DNA of 64,000 nucleotides from Bacteroidales bacterium (GTDB taxonomy: Bacteria > Bacteroidota > Bacteroidia > Bacteroidales > F082). The DNA is taken from positions 62,001 through 126,000 of the forward strand of contig JAGCPH010000020.1 of NCBI GenBank assembly GCA_017645275.1, given 5' to 3'. Each line of letters begins with the position of its first letter. Within the stretch, counting starts at the first letter, position 1. The notes below the pieces were generated by a model. The model searched no databases, was not told the DNA's origin, and worked only from the letters and a program-made list of their open reading frames with translations. Of the stretch, positions 17,848-27,093 are shown in pieces. Made by a program: the position numbers and the translations under genes.

Positions 17848-18788
17848 TGTTCTATGATGAGATATTCAACCTCTTTTGGATTGATGCTGATAATCTGTGT
17901 GGTGTTGGGGTAAAGCTCAAGTTTTACAGGCAAAGTCTCGTTGATGAAGATGTCTTCTGGATCAATCGAAGCCTTAAACGAGATATCGTTGATTATCGGA
18001 TAGTCCTTGATTGCCACTATGTATCTGATTTTCACCTTGTTAGGGAAGAGATGAAGGTGTATGCCGTCAGGAATGGTTATCGGAACTTCAACCTCAGCCT
18101 CTGTGTATTTCTCAACGTTTACAACGATTTCCACCTCGTTGACGTCGCATTGGATGTTTTCGTTTAATGCAAGTTTCGCCTTGGTGTCGATGTTTTGGTT
18201 GACATTCTTTATGTATACGACTTCAGTCTGAAGATATTGAATGTCCTGAATATCTTTGGAAGCGCCGAAAATAGTGGCAGAATCAGGAATCGCTATGGGC
18301 TCGCCGTAATAGTTGTATTGCCTCTCAAAATCAAGGCTGGTTTGTGGTATTATCTTGACTTTTTTGGAGGCCAGCTTGCTCATCACGAAGTACTGAAGCT
18401 CGTCGGCCACCTGGACTTCATTGGTAGTAGTGCTTATGAATTCCGCAATTTTCTCCTCGATGAAACGTTTGCTGTAGCTGTAAGTTTCAAAGTTGGTCTT
18501 TTTGTAGTTGATGTCTTTTAACGATAACTCTATCACACGGTTTTTGGGAACTCGTCTGTAATAGTTCAACAGCTTGAAACCTGTCGTAGTCATTGTCGCT
18601 TCGACACGATAGTTGTCGTTTTGTATAATCTGACCGGCAGGGATGTCGGTAAATCTGATGGCAAAAGGCTCTGTCACGGTGTACTCTACCGTCAGCTTGA
18701 TAATAAGCCATAAGAGGGCGGCGATGACTATACAAATAATCATCCCAGTAATACTCTTAAAATTCTGATTACCAGAGCCTTCTGCCAT
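17844..18788 (-). CDS. YbbR-like domain protein
   Basis: A 314-residue protein with one N-terminal membrane segment (about residues 13-34) and an extracytoplasmic beta-rich part with YbbR-type repeats (for example TVEYTVTEPFAIRFTDIPAG near the start and VEVPITIPDGIHLHLFPNKVKIRY later). In Firmicutes the related CdaR regulates diadenylate cyclase; here the role is unknown. It lies 32 bases after yajC and overlaps coaE by four. Confidence 0.85.
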   Translation of the reverse strand: MAEGSGNQNFKSITGMIICIVIAALLWLIIKLTVEYTVTEPFAIRFTDIPAGQIIQNDNYRVEATMTTTGFKLLNYYRRVPKNRVIELSLKDINYKKTNFETYSYSKRFIEEKIAEFISTTTNEVQVADELQYFVMSKLASKKVKIIPQTSLDFERQYNYYGEPIAIPDSATIFGASKDIQDIQYLQTEVVYIKNVNQNIDTKAKLALNENIQCDVNEVEIVVNVEKYTEAEVEVPITIPDGIHLHLFPNKVKIRYIVAIKDYPIINDISFKASIDPEDIFINETLPVKLELYPNTTQIISINPKEVEYLIIEQ

Positions 18789-18820
18789 AATAATTAAAGT
18801 TTTACTTTAATGTTGATTTT

Positions 18821-19147
18821 TTACTTTGCAGCTGGTCTTGGAGTGGCCATGATCATGGTTTTCTCGACCTCTATTTTCACGTTATTGTCGATGGTGAGCA
18901 ACACTGTTGTCTCTTTGACCTCGGCAATTTTACCGTGGATGCCGCCTGCAGTGACGACGTCGTCGCCCTTCTGCAGAGCTTCGCGGAACTTAGCTTCCTC
19001 TTTCTGTTTCTTGTTCTGTGGACGGATGAAGAAGAGCCAGAACACCACGAAAATCAAAAAAATCATGATGAGGCCTGAGTAACCACCGCCTTGCTGTTGG
19101 CCTTGTGGGGCCTGAAGTAAAAACATGCTTAATGTGTTCATATTCAT
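18821..19147 (-). CDS. yajC: Preprotein translocase subunit YajC
   Basis: A 108-residue protein with a glutamine/glycine-rich start, one membrane helix (about residues 25-41), then FFIRPQNKKQKEEAKFREAL and a small beta-rich domain containing KGDDVVTAGGIHGKIAEV, all typical of YajC, the SecDF-associated subunit of the Sec machinery. It lies between DUF1573 and ybbR genes on the same strand. Confidence 0.94.
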   Translation of the reverse strand: MNMNTLSMFLLQAPQGQQQGGGYSGLIMIFLIFVVFWLFFIRPQNKKQKEEAKFREALQKGDDVVTAGGIHGKIAEVKETTVLLTIDNNVKIEVEKTMIMATPRPAAK

Positions 19148-19172
19148 TTATTTAAAGATTTAACATTCAAAA

Positions 19173-19622
19173 TTAAAAATTGTCAACTGTCTGTACCTGC
19201 GCTTTGAATTTCAGTATGGTCTCAGAAGGGTTGGTGTTGGCCTTCACGATGATGCGTTTGTTCTGAAATCCTTTGTGGCCTTTGCTGTCGTAAGTGATGC
19301 TGATGCCGCCTTTTTCGCCTGGTTTTATTGGCTCTCTAGGAAACTTGGTGTCGGTGCAACCGCATGTCTTTTCCACAGCTGTGATGATCAACGGGGCATT
19401 GCCTGTGTTCTTGAAATGATAGGTGTACGACACCTGCTCACCTTGGATAATCTTGCCGAAATCGTGTTCCATCTCCGTAAACTCGATCTTGGGCTCCTTG
19501 GTGTTTGAGCTCTCCGTCGCCGATGCCGGATTATTCACCAAACCGGTGTTTATCTTGCCTTCATCGCTTCCGCAAGACACCAACAAAAACATAGCAATTA
19601 CTGATATTATTACTTTTCTCAT
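19173..19622 (-). CDS. DUF1573 lipoprotein
   Basis: A 149-residue protein with a lipobox ending in Cys17 (LLVSC). The body EMEHDFGKI-GE-V-YTYHFKNTGNAPLII...TCGCT is the DUF1573 signature, an immunoglobulin-like fold. The function is unknown. It is the first gene of the yajC-ybbR-coaE series (25-base gap to yajC). Upstream is a heptad array and no clear promoter box. Confidence 0.88.
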   Translation of the reverse strand: MRKVIISVIAMFLLVSCGSDEGKINTGLVNNPASATESSNTKEPKIEFTEMEHDFGKIIQGEQVSYTYHFKNTGNAPLIITAVEKTCGCTDTKFPREPIKPGEKGGISITYDSKGHKGFQNKRIIVKANTNPSETILKFKAQVQTVDNF

Positions 19623-19631
19623 TTTTTACCT

Positions 19632-19691
19632 TAAACTTTAAACTCTAAACTTTAAAACTACTCTAAACTCTACACTCTAAACTCTCAACTA
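19632..19691. repeat. Heptad array CTCTAAA/CTAAACT (family B)
   Basis: Degenerate units such as CTCTAAA, CTTTAAA, CTCTACA and CTCTCAA run up to CTA (19689-19691), the complement of the TAG stop of the T9SS-B gene. A nearly identical array lies 42 kb away at 61861-61930 next to the tsaD stop. Confidence 0.85.
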
Positions 19692-20873
19692 ACGTCCCGA
19701 ATTCCATATCATCACCGACCCTTTATATCTATAATTCCGAGTCTTTCCTTTGCATTCCAACACGTAGAAATATGTTCCGTCAGGCAACTTGCCGCCGTCC
19801 CAGTCGTTCTTGTAATCGTTTGATTCATAGACAATTCGACCCCATCTGTTGAAGATTGTGAGCTTGTTGCTCAAGAAGTACACACTCAAATCGTTGATAG
19901 GTCTGCCTTCGTTGCCGTAGCCTATCTCGAAATAATCGTTTATGCCGTCGCCGTTGGGTGTGAAGATGTTCGGAATCTTCAGCTGCACCGGTAGAATCCA
20001 GAGATGTGTGTCGGTGTATGTGGTGTCGCAGCCATATCCGTTGGTGACGTGCAGCTTGGTGACTGCATGGTCGTTCTCCGACTCGTAATATGTGATGGTC
20101 GGACTTGCTTCGGTGAATGTCTGCTCGTAACCTTCAAACTCCCAGTAAAAATTGGATATCTCGATGACAGTGTCGTGTCCTTCGTAAATGGTGTCGAGGT
20201 TGTTGAACCACCATTTCACATATGGATTGTCAAGGTAAACCGTGTCTCTTGGGTTCGACAGAATCTCGATTTTGGGGTTCATATATGCTTTCAGACGTAC
20301 AGTGTCGGTCTGCGCGCATCCATATTCGTTGGTCACTGTGATCGTGTAATTGGTGTACGCGCTCAAGCCCATAGCAATTTGCGGATCGCTCATATACTGA
20401 ATCGGCAGAATAGGCGAGTTCCAGTGGTAATCGAATGTCGTATAGCCGCCTCCCGACGCCGTAGCTTTCACTTTTGCGGTCTTGCCGTTGTCGGCGTTCT
20501 TGTTTGAGCACGTCAGCGCAAGTTGTTCAAAATCAATGTTAAACTTCGGTCGCATCGTGATGGTGATGCTGTTCGAGCATAGTACTGCACCAGACTCTGT
20601 GTTCAATATCATCACATCATAAACTGAGTTGTTTTCGGTGATTTTCACAAGCACATTAGGTCCGTCGCCGATGGTGTCGTGGTTATGCATCCACACGTAG
20701 GAATAATTCACGTTGAACTCCACACTCAGTAGCAGCTCGTCGTTGTAGCACACCGGCAGCGTTACGCCGTCTTCAAGCTGGATGTTGCAGTTTTGTGCCT
20801 TTAAATTATTGAAACACAATAACATAAAAGCCATCGCCGCAATGATTCTATATGTCGAAACAAACTTTCTCAT
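19689..20873 (-). CDS. T9SS type B secreted protein (gliding-motility C-terminal domain)
   Basis: A 394-residue protein starting MRKFVSTYRIIAAMAF with a signal peptide ending NNLKAQ. The middle has Ig/PKD-like segments (ITVTNEYGCAQTDTV; VTNGYGCDTTYTDTH). The C-terminus, from PNIFTPNGDGINDYFEI through LTIFNRWGRIVYES to KGSVMIWNSGR, is the gliding-motility-associated (type B) sorting domain. The start was moved to the ATG opening the signal peptide rather than the longer frame at 20954. Surface role unknown. Confidence 0.9.
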   Translation of the reverse strand: MRKFVSTYRIIAAMAFMLLCFNNLKAQNCNIQLEDGVTLPVCYNDELLLSVEFNVNYSYVWMHNHDTIGDGPNVLVKITENNSVYDVMILNTESGAVLCSNSITITMRPKFNIDFEQLALTCSNKNADNGKTAKVKATASGGGYTTFDYHWNSPILPIQYMSDPQIAMGLSAYTNYTITVTNEYGCAQTDTVRLKAYMNPKIEILSNPRDTVYLDNPYVKWWFNNLDTIYEGHDTVIEISNFYWEFEGYEQTFTEASPTITYYESENDHAVTKLHVTNGYGCDTTYTDTHLWILPVQLKIPNIFTPNGDGINDYFEIGYGNEGRPINDLSVYFLSNKLTIFNRWGRIVYESNDYKNDWDGGKLPDGTYFYVLECKGKTRNYRYKGSVMIWNSGR

Positions 20874-20891
20874 TCTAATATGTTTAATTTG

Positions 20892-20899
20892 CAAAAATA
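20892..20899 (-). promoter_or_regulatory. -7 box for the T9SS type B gene
   Basis: TATTTTTG on the minus strand, 18 bases upstream of the ATG at 20873. No -33 TTG at the expected distance was seen. Confidence 0.5.
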
Positions 20900-20949
20900 A
20901 TAAAAATCTTTTAATTAATGCTAAAATTTTGAAAATATTGTTCGTGCTT

Positions 20950-21059
20950 GTCATTTCGAGCGAAATGTAACGAAGTGAAATGTAGTCGAGAAATCCTCCA
21001 CCAACGAAAGCTTAGGAGTGTGAGATTTCTCGACTTCACTTCGTTCCGCTCGAAATGAC
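20950..21059. repeat. Long REP-like inverted repeat
   Basis: The left arm starts GTCATTTCGAGCGAAATG and the right arm ends CGCTCGAAATGAC; about 40 bases on each side are largely complementary around a central ~25-base spacer. A sister copy is at 33453-33560. It lies in the 312-base stretch between two divergent genes. The rest of that stretch (20874-21185) holds the T9SS-B -7 box and the ribosome-binding site of the ClpB-like gene and nothing else I recognise. Confidence 0.85.
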
Positions 21060-21168
21060 GAAGTGTGTGGTGTCAAAATGTCATTGTGTCTGCCAAAATT
21101 GCCGATTTCTATATTTTGGATTGCTTTTTGATGTGTTTCTGTAAAAACAATAAAAGTTGAAAAAATTG

Positions 21169-21175
21169 AAAGGAG
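21169..21175 (+). promoter_or_regulatory. Shine-Dalgarno sequence of the ClpB-like gene
   Basis: AAAGGAG, ten bases before the ATG at 21186. Strong Shine-Dalgarno matches are unusual in this window, as in Bacteroidota generally; the other clear one is at 44268. Confidence 0.7.
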
Positions 21176-21185
21176 ATAAAAAACA

Positions 21186-23264
21186 ATGAGTAACGAAATG
21201 AACAACAATCAAAACGGACAGGAAAAGGCACTTGACAGGTTTGCCCGAAACCTCAACGCTCTTGCGGCGCAAGGCAAGCTCGACCCGGTGATAGGTCGTG
21301 ACGAGGAGATTCGTCGTGTGCTTCAGATCTTGTCGCGACGCACCAAGAACAACCCTATATTAATAGGTGAGCCTGGCGTGGGTAAGACGGCTATTGCTGA
21401 AGGTCTGGCGCAGCGTATCGTGAGCGGCGATGTGCCTGAGAACCTGAAGTCGAAGGCGGTCTATTCGCTTGATATGGGCGCGCTTATCGCTGGCGCAATG
21501 TACAAGGGCGAGTTTGAGGAACGTCTGAAATCAGTGATAAAAGAGGTCGTCGAGAGCGACGGCGAGGTGATACTTTTCATCGATGAGATCCACACCTTGG
21601 TGGGCGCTGGAGGCGGTCAGGGCGCTATGGACGCGGCCAACATCCTCAAGCCGGCATTGGCAAGAGGCGAGTTGCGTGCAATAGGTGCTACAACCTTGAA
21701 CGAATATCAGAAGTATTTTGAGCAGGACAAGGCTCTGGAGCGTCGTTTCCAGATAGTGATGATCGACGAGCCTGACGAGCAGTCGGCAATATCGATCTTG
21801 CGTGGTCTGAAAGAGAAATACGAGACACATCACCAGGTGAGAATCCTTGACGAGGCTATCATCGCGGCAGTGGATTTGTCAATAAGATATATCTCTGACC
21901 GTTTCTTGCCTGATAAGGCCATCGACTTGATTGATGAGGCTGCTTCAAGGCTTAGATTGCAGATAAACTCGGTTCCTGAGGAGCTTGAAGACGTTGAACG
22001 TAAGATTCGCCAGCTCGAGATCGAGCGCGAGGCTATCAAACGTGAAAACGACACCAAGAAAGTCGAGGAGTTGACCAACAGTATCAATGAGTTAGACAAG
22101 GAACGCAAGGAGATTCGCAGACGTTGGGAGACCGAGCGCGGTTTCGTGGAGAAGATCCAGAAAGAGAAACAGAATATCGAGACTTACAAGCATCAGGCCG
22201 ATGTGGCCGAACGTGAAGGCAACTACGGCAAGGTGGCTGAGCTGCGTTACGGCAAGATACGCGAGTCGGAGGCTGCGATAGCCAAAGCCAAAGAGCAACT
22301 CGTTAAGATTCAAGGCGATAACCCGTTGGTCGACGAGGAAGTCGATGCCAACGACGTGGCTGAGATCGTCTCACGTTGGACAGGCATCCCGGTGCATAAG
22401 ATGCTTCAGAGCGAGCGCGAGAAGCTCTTGAATCTCGAGACCGAGCTCCACAAACGTGTCGTGGGACAAGACGACGCTATCGCCGCTGTCTCCGATGCTA
22501 TCAGAAGGAGCAGGGCAGGTCTTCAGGATGCAAAACGACCGATAGGCTCGTTCATATTCCTGGGCACCACAGGTGTCGGCAAGACCGAGCTGGCAAAGGC
22601 ATTGGCGGAGTTTCTGTTCGACAACGAGAACAACATGGTTCGTATCGATATGTCTGAATATCAGGAGCGTCACACTGTGTCGCGACTCATCGGAGCGCCT
22701 CCAGGATATGTGGGCTACGAAGAGAGTGGCCAGTTGACTGAGGCTGTGCGTCGTAAGCCATATTCAGTGGTGCTTCTCGACGAGATTGAAAAGGCTCATC
22801 CGGATGTGTTCAACATCCTGCTGCAAGTCTTGGACGATGGCCGTCTGACTGATAATAAGGGTCGTTTGGTCGACTTCAAGAATACCATCATCATCATGAC
22901 GTCGAACGTGCCAGAAGGCGAGTTGAGAAACCACTTCCGTCCTGAGTTCCTGAACAGAATTGACGATATCATCGTGTTCAAGCAACTCACTGAGGAACAG
23001 ATAGTTAACGTGGTGAAGATGCAGTTCGACAAGGTTAAGGAGATGTTGAGACAGAACCAGATCGACATCGACATGACCGACGCTGCCACCCGTTACATCG
23101 CAAAGATCAGCTACGACCCGCAGTACGGTGCACGACCTGTGAAACGTATGATGCAGCGTGAGATGCTGAATGAATTGTCACGTATGATCATCGCCGACAA
23201 GGTTAACAAAGACAAGCCAATTACGGTTGATTACGACGGGAATGGGCTGGTGTTTAAAAATTAG
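21186..23264 (+). CDS. ClpB-like AAA+ disaggregase lacking the N-domain
   Basis: A 692-residue double-AAA+ protein. D1 has Walker A GEPGVGKT (61-68) and Walker [12 protein letters not shown]2 has GTTGVGKT (460-467) and [12 protein letters not shown] coiled-coil middle domain (about residues 245-380, rich in Glu/Lys/Arg) marks it as ClpB rather than ClpA/X. The usual ~150-residue N-domain is absent: the protein begins just before D1. In D2 the segment between TSN and FRPEF is nine residues, about twenty shorter than in E. coli ClpB. It probably unfolds aggregated protein with altered substrate delivery. The TAG stop lies in a heptad array. Confidence 0.87.
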   Translation: MSNEMNNNQNGQEKALDRFARNLNALAAQGKLDPVIGRDEEIRRVLQILSRRTKNNPILIGEPGVGKTAIAEGLAQRIVSGDVPENLKSKAVYSLDMGALIAGAMYKGEFEERLKSVIKEVVESDGEVILFIDEIHTLVGAGGGQGAMDAANILKPALARGELRAIGATTLNEYQKYFEQDKALERRFQIVMIDEPDEQSAISILRGLKEKYETHHQVRILDEAIIAAVDLSIRYISDRFLPDKAIDLIDEAASRLRLQINSVPEELEDVERKIRQLEIEREAIKRENDTKKVEELTNSINELDKERKEIRRRWETERGFVEKIQKEKQNIETYKHQADVAEREGNYGKVAELRYGKIRESEAAIAKAKEQLVKIQGDNPLVDEEVDANDVAEIVSRWTGIPVHKMLQSEREKLLNLETELHKRVVGQDDAIAAVSDAIRRSRAGLQDAKRPIGSFIFLGTTGVGKTELAKALAEFLFDNENNMVRIDMSEYQERHTVSRLIGAPPGYVGYEESGQLTEAVRRKPYSVVLLDEIEKAHPDVFNILLQVLDDGRLTDNKGRLVDFKNTIIIMTSNVPEGELRNHFRPEFLNRIDDIIVFKQLTEEQIVNVVKMQFDKVKEMLRQNQIDIDMTDAATRYIAKISYDPQYGARPVKRMMQREMLNELSRMIIADKVNKDKPITVDYDGNGLVFKN

Positions 23265-23285
23265 CCATTAGCCATTAGCCGTTAG
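23261..23285. repeat. Heptad array TTAGCCA (family C, left copy)
   Basis: TTAGCCA, TTAGCCA, TTAGCCG, TTAG. The first TTAG contains the ClpB-like stop codon (23262-23264). The reverse complement of 28470-28494 matches these 25 bases with one mismatch, giving inverted flanks around a 5.2-kb segment. Confidence 0.9.
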
Positions 23286-23286
23286 G

Positions 23287-23303
23287 GACGGACTGCGTCC
23301 GTC
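23287..23303. repeat. Short palindrome GACGGAC-TGC-GTCCGTC
   Basis: Seven-base perfect inverted repeat around TGC, two bases after the heptad array. Similar in kind to the palindrome at 8968. Confidence 0.65.
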
Positions 23304-23310
23304 TGAATTT

Positions 23311-23350
23311 AAAACATCCATGGTTTTTAATAAGCTGTGGATGTTTTTTT
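23311..23350 (+). terminator. Intrinsic terminator after the ClpB-like gene
   Basis: AAAACATCCA (23311-23320) pairs with TGGATGTTTT (23338-23347), with a 17-base loop and a run of T to 23350. Confidence 0.8.
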
Positions 23351-23360
23351 ATGAAATCTC

Positions 23361-23391
23361 TTGACATTTTGGAAAAAATGTTGTATCTTTG
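23361..23391 (+). promoter_or_regulatory. Promoter of the RhuM-Fic gene
   Basis: TTG at 23361-23363, a 20-base spacer, then TATCTTTG at 23384-23391: an exact Bacteroidota-type promoter, 33 bases before the ATG at 23425. Confidence 0.85.
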
Positions 23392-23424
23392 CACCATGTT
23401 TTCTAACACTAAAAATTTAAATTT

Positions 23425-24411
23425 ATGAAAGAAGATAAGATTGTAATTTATCAGACTGAAGACGGGCAAATACAGATTGACGTCCGTTTGGAAAATGAAA
23501 CTGTATGGTTGACACAGGCTCAAATGGCTGAATTATTCCAGACAGATAGAACTTCTATAGTTCGTCACATCAACAACATTTATAAAGTTGAAGAATTGAA
23601 TCGTGAGGCAACCTGTGCAAAAATTACACAAGTTCAAACTGAAGGTAAAAGAAGGGTTTCGCGTAATATTCCATACTTCAATTTGGATATGATAATCTCC
23701 GTTGGATACAGAGTGAATTCGAAAAGAGGTATCAAATTCCGTCAGTGGGCCAACCGCATATTGAGAGACTATCTCATAAAAGGTTATGTCGTAAATGAAA
23801 AAATTCGTCGCAATCAGATTGGCGAGTTGCGCCAACTGGTTGGAATGATTGGCCGTACCATTCAAAATCAAACACTTATTTCCAACGACGAGACAAATGC
23901 ACTCTTTGAGGTTGTGACTGATTACACTTACGCCCTTGACACTCTGGATAATTATGATTATCAGCGATTGACGATTGAGAAAACGACGAAGGAGGAATCA
24001 TACCATGCTACATATGAGAATGCGATGAAAGAGATTGATAATCTGCGAGTTAAATTTGGTGGTTCAGTTCTTTTTGGCAATGAGAAAGATGAATCCTTTA
24101 AAAGTTCGATAGGTCAGATTTATCAGACATTCGGTGGCGTTGAGTTGTATCCTAGCGTTGAGGAGAAAGCGGCAATGTTACTCTATTTAGTCACAAAAAA
24201 TCATTCGTTCAGTGATGGTAACAAACGAATCGCAGCTACACTTTTCTTGTGGTTCCTCAACAACAATGGTATTCTTTATCGTGAAGATGGATCCAAACGT
24301 CTTGCCGACAACACTCTTGTAGCATTAACTCTAATGATTGCAGAGAGCAAACCAGAGGAAAAAGATGTGATGGTTAAGGTGGTGGTTAATTTGATAAATC
24401 AGAAGAACTGA
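23425..24411 (+). CDS. RhuM-family protein with C-terminal Fic/Doc domain
   Basis: A 328-residue protein. Residues 1-110 match the RhuM 'virulence protein' family, a DNA-binding-like region (VWLTQAQMAELFQTDRTSIVRHINNI, ISVGYRVNSKRGIKFRQWA). Residues about 165-328 form a Fic/Doc domain with the active motif HSFSDGNKR at 260-268; His260 is the expected catalytic residue. Fic enzymes usually transfer AMP or another phosphate-containing group onto proteins; Doc acts as a kinase. I saw no clear inhibitory S/T-x3-E-G/N motif. It is the first gene of an AT-rich accessory island. A toxin or host-takeover/defence role is inference. Confidence 0.87.
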   Translation: MKEDKIVIYQTEDGQIQIDVRLENETVWLTQAQMAELFQTDRTSIVRHINNIYKVEELNREATCAKITQVQTEGKRRVSRNIPYFNLDMIISVGYRVNSKRGIKFRQWANRILRDYLIKGYVVNEKIRRNQIGELRQLVGMIGRTIQNQTLISNDETNALFEVVTDYTYALDTLDNYDYQRLTIEKTTKEESYHATYENAMKEIDNLRVKFGGSVLFGNEKDESFKSSIGQIYQTFGGVELYPSVEEKAAMLLYLVTKNHSFSDGNKRIAATLFLWFLNNNGILYREDGSKRLADNTLVALTLMIAESKPEEKDVMVKVVVNLINQKN

Positions 24412-24472
24412 GAATAAATCATTATTTTGTTGAAATTACAAACATGTGCTTCAAAATGACGCATGTTTGTTT

Positions 24473-24480
24473 TATTTTTG
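24473..24480 (+). promoter_or_regulatory. -7 box before the gene at 24502
   Basis: TATTTTTG, 21 bases before the ATG. No matching -33 TTG was seen. Confidence 0.5.
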
Positions 24481-24501
24481 CAGTGTTAACAAAAAAATTA
24501 T

Positions 24502-25218
24502 ATGGCTGCAAATAATAAAAACCCAATGGTAATCAATGATAAAGTCCTTAAATCACTTTGTCAAGAATATCTTAATGAAATCGGATTAGGAATTTATGAT
24601 GATCTTCCAGATATTAAAGTTCGCTATGTATTGGAAACAAATAAGTTTGGTTATACCTACTTTGGCAATTTCTTTTTCTTTGGTGATGATTTCTATGTTT
24701 GGGATGATGATGAACAATGGAAAGACGATCATAATCAGGATGTGGTTGAAGCGGTTTTTCAAGATAGATACGACCGTACCGGCTATGCTCATAGAGTTAT
24801 ATTTGCCGGTGTTGAAACTGAATTTGTTGACAGCAATGGTGAGCGCATTTTCATGGGTGACGTAATCAAATTGGAAGAATCTGTTGATTATGTGCAATAT
24901 TATGCGGTTGGAGCGTGGGCGCACGAAGATGGTGTAGGCTCTTATTGCTTTATCCTTGACAATCATTATTTGCCTTTAGAAGATTGCGCCCGTCGGAATT
25001 ATAAAATGACTCGTATGGGGACGGTTTTCTATCAGCTTGATGCCAGTGATTTTATGGAAGTAAATATGCGCACTATGCAGTTTAACGGCTGGCGTGACAC
25101 CTATGAAGATCGCCAACGTAAACTCCTAATGGCAAAATTCACTCCAAACTTCGATAAGGAAGAATGGAAGTATTCGGCATTGGAGATTATCGGAGCGGAA
25201 TATAATTGGAGAGAATAA
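24502..25218 (+). CDS. Unknown acidic protein, YopX-like segment
   Basis: A 238-residue acidic, aromatic-rich protein that I cannot assign. The segment EFVDSNGERIFMGDVIKLEE (about residues 107-126) resembles the 'DxNGxxIyxGDiV' pattern of YopX-type phage proteins, followed by a beta-rich stretch. There is no signal peptide or membrane segment. It has its own upstream -7 box and lies between the RhuM-Fic gene and another unknown gene; codon use is AT-rich like theirs. The YopX resemblance is weak. Confidence 0.75.
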   Translation: MAANNKNPMVINDKVLKSLCQEYLNEIGLGIYDDLPDIKVRYVLETNKFGYTYFGNFFFFGDDFYVWDDDEQWKDDHNQDVVEAVFQDRYDRTGYAHRVIFAGVETEFVDSNGERIFMGDVIKLEESVDYVQYYAVGAWAHEDGVGSYCFILDNHYLPLEDCARRNYKMTRMGTVFYQLDASDFMEVNMRTMQFNGWRDTYEDRQRKLLMAKFTPNFDKEEWKYSALEIIGAEYNWRE

Positions 25219-25233
25219 AAATTATTATATTTG
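25206..25233 (+). promoter_or_regulatory. Promoter of the gene at 25264
   Basis: TTG at 25206-25208, a 17-base spacer and TATATTTG at 25226-25233, 30 bases before the ATG. It overlaps the end of the preceding gene. Confidence 0.65.
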
Positions 25234-25263
25234 CAGCAGTAATAATAAAAGGATTATATAGTT

Positions 25264-26109
25264 ATGGGAAACAATGAGTTTTTAAAAACACATAACAATC
25301 CATGGAAAGAAGTGGCGGCTTTATATAATGAATCTGCAACGGATTGTTTGTTTAGTATAAGCCAAGATTATATCTGCTCAGAAGATAAAGCAGAGATTGA
25401 AAAGTATAACAATAGTATTATAAAGGCAGCAGATAACAATCCACGAAAAGATGACATACTTGGGAATAAAATGGTGACCAATATACCTGCAGAACCATGG
25501 GGTGGCAATCCATTCAAAGCAAGGCTTATCATTTTAAGCCTAAATCCAGGCTATGTTCCAGAAGTTAATGAGAAGCTGGCAAAGCTTCTTCAATCGAACG
25601 ATGAAATTCGCAAAGCCATTATAAAATATAAAAAGCAGACTCTGCTTTTTGATACCGACTCTTTTCTTCCTGAAGATGATAAAGTCCTGCCAGGTTGTCA
25701 AATCTCGTGCAATGATGCTATCAATATGTTGGGCGATTGGTATTGGCACAAAATGTTTCGTCAGTTACGTGAAGATGTAGGAATTGATGAAAATGAGTTT
25801 TACAAAAAAGTTGCGCTTATACAATATTTTGGCTATAGTTCTCAAACTGCACAGCGCACATTGCCATATATTCCATCACAAGACTTTACCAAAGAAATGA
25901 TACATTATATTGCTTCTGAACGAAAAGAAGAGGTTCGTTTTCTCGTTATGCGTTCAAAAAAGGAGTGGAAAAAATTATTGGGTGATGATTTCTTTAAAAA
26001 TTATGAAGACATTATAATTACAAACGATAATGTTCGCTGTCAGTATATAACTGTTGGTAATCTTGGTAAAGAGAATTACAGTAAAATAAAAGAGATTATA
26101 TGCAAATAA
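25264..26109 (+). CDS. Unknown protein, possibly uracil-DNA-glycosylase-like fold
   Basis: A 281-residue cytoplasmic protein with no family I can name with certainty. The segment NPFKARLIILSLNPGYVPE (about residues 82-100) resembles the first active-site strand and loop of the uracil-DNA glycosylase superfamily (hydrophobic strand then LNPG), and a later strand VRFLVMRSKKEW could be the matching second strand. If right, it could act on modified bases. It has its own promoter, and is followed after 69 bases by the WYL regulator. Confidence 0.75.
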   Translation: MGNNEFLKTHNNPWKEVAALYNESATDCLFSISQDYICSEDKAEIEKYNNSIIKAADNNPRKDDILGNKMVTNIPAEPWGGNPFKARLIILSLNPGYVPEVNEKLAKLLQSNDEIRKAIIKYKKQTLLFDTDSFLPEDDKVLPGCQISCNDAINMLGDWYWHKMFRQLREDVGIDENEFYKKVALIQYFGYSSQTAQRTLPYIPSQDFTKEMIHYIASERKEEVRFLVMRSKKEWKKLLGDDFFKNYEDIIITNDNVRCQYITVGNLGKENYSKIKEIICK

Positions 26110-26178
26110 CCATATTTATAACATTCAAAGCCGCCATCATATTTGACAACTTCACTAACAAAAAGATAGATTATTATC

Positions 26179-27093
26179 ATGTCAAAAAACCTCTTAAATA
26201 AATACGTTTGGCTCGTTGAGACTATTTACAAGGCGAAGTATATCTCGCTTGAGGAAATAAACAAGCTTTGGATTGAGGAGGATATGAGTGAGGGAATGGA
26301 GATTCCTCGTAAGACTTTTAACACTTGGAAAAATCAGGCGGAGGAGTTGTTCGGGATTATCATCAATTGCGAGCGCAAGGGAGGATACCATTATTATATT
26401 GAAAACGCTGATGACATCAAAAATGGAGAATTCCGAAATTGGTTGCTTGAATCGGTGTCAGTCGGCAATTTGCTACTTGAAAACAAAAGCCTGAACAATC
26501 GCATAATTCTCGAAAATGTGCCGTCGGGGAAGGAGCATCTGGCTCGAATTCTTGAAGCGATGAAAAAGAGTGAAGTGCTGGAAATTATTTATAAAAGCTA
26601 TTGGGAAGAAGAGGAAAAGTCTTTAAAAGTCGCTCCGTATTGTGTGAAACTGTTCCGTCAACGGTGGTATATGGTAGCACGTCGTATTTTTGATGATAAA
26701 ATCAGAATTTACTCGCTCGACAGAATTAAGCATTTGTCAATAAATTCTGATAGTTTCACTTATCCTGATGACTTTGGCCCAGAAGATTATTTTGATGGTT
26801 TCTTTGGTGTGATTCATGCGAAAAATGTTCCTGTGGAAACTGTTGTACTCAAAGTCGGTGCCGGTCAGGCTAATTATATGCGGGCATTACCACTACATTC
26901 TTCACAAAAAGAGGTCGAGAAAAATAAATTTGGCAGTATTTTTACATTAAAAATTCGTCCGACATTCGATTTTATGCAAGAAATTCTCTGGAATGGCGAT
27001 ACTGTTGAAGTTCTTGAACCTCAATGGCTCCGTATTGAGATGGCTGTAATTGTTAAACGCTTGTGGAATAAGTACAGAATCAAGAGAAGATGA
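26179..27093 (+). CDS. WYL-domain transcriptional regulator
   Basis: A 304-residue protein. Residues about 1-70 look like a winged helix (YVWLVETIYKAKYISLEEINKLW). Residues about 110-200 match the WYL domain (LEIIYKSYWEEEEKSLKVAPY, LFRQRWYMVARRI, RIYSLDRI), and the C-terminal part is the WYL extension. Such regulators sense nucleic acids or nucleotides and often control phage-defence and DNA-repair loci. Its stop overlaps the exonuclease start by four bases (ATGA), so those two are coupled. Confidence 0.86.
   Translation: MSKNLLNKYVWLVETIYKAKYISLEEINKLWIEEDMSEGMEIPRKTFNTWKNQAEELFGIIINCERKGGYHYYIENADDIKNGEFRNWLLESVSVGNLLLENKSLNNRIILENVPSGKEHLARILEAMKKSEVLEIIYKSYWEEEEKSLKVAPYCVKLFRQRWYMVARRIFDDKIRIYSLDRIKHLSINSDSFTYPDDFGPEDYFDGFFGVIHAKNVPVETVVLKVGAGQANYMRALPLHSSQKEVEKNKFGSIFTLKIRPTFDFMQEILWNGDTVEVLEPQWLRIEMAVIVKRLWNKYRIKRR

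Noticed and set aside
19632..19691. Telomere-like or CRISPR-like repeat
   Set aside because: Units are seven bases without spacers and occur in many short intergenic arrays; no cas genes and no sign of a linear end.
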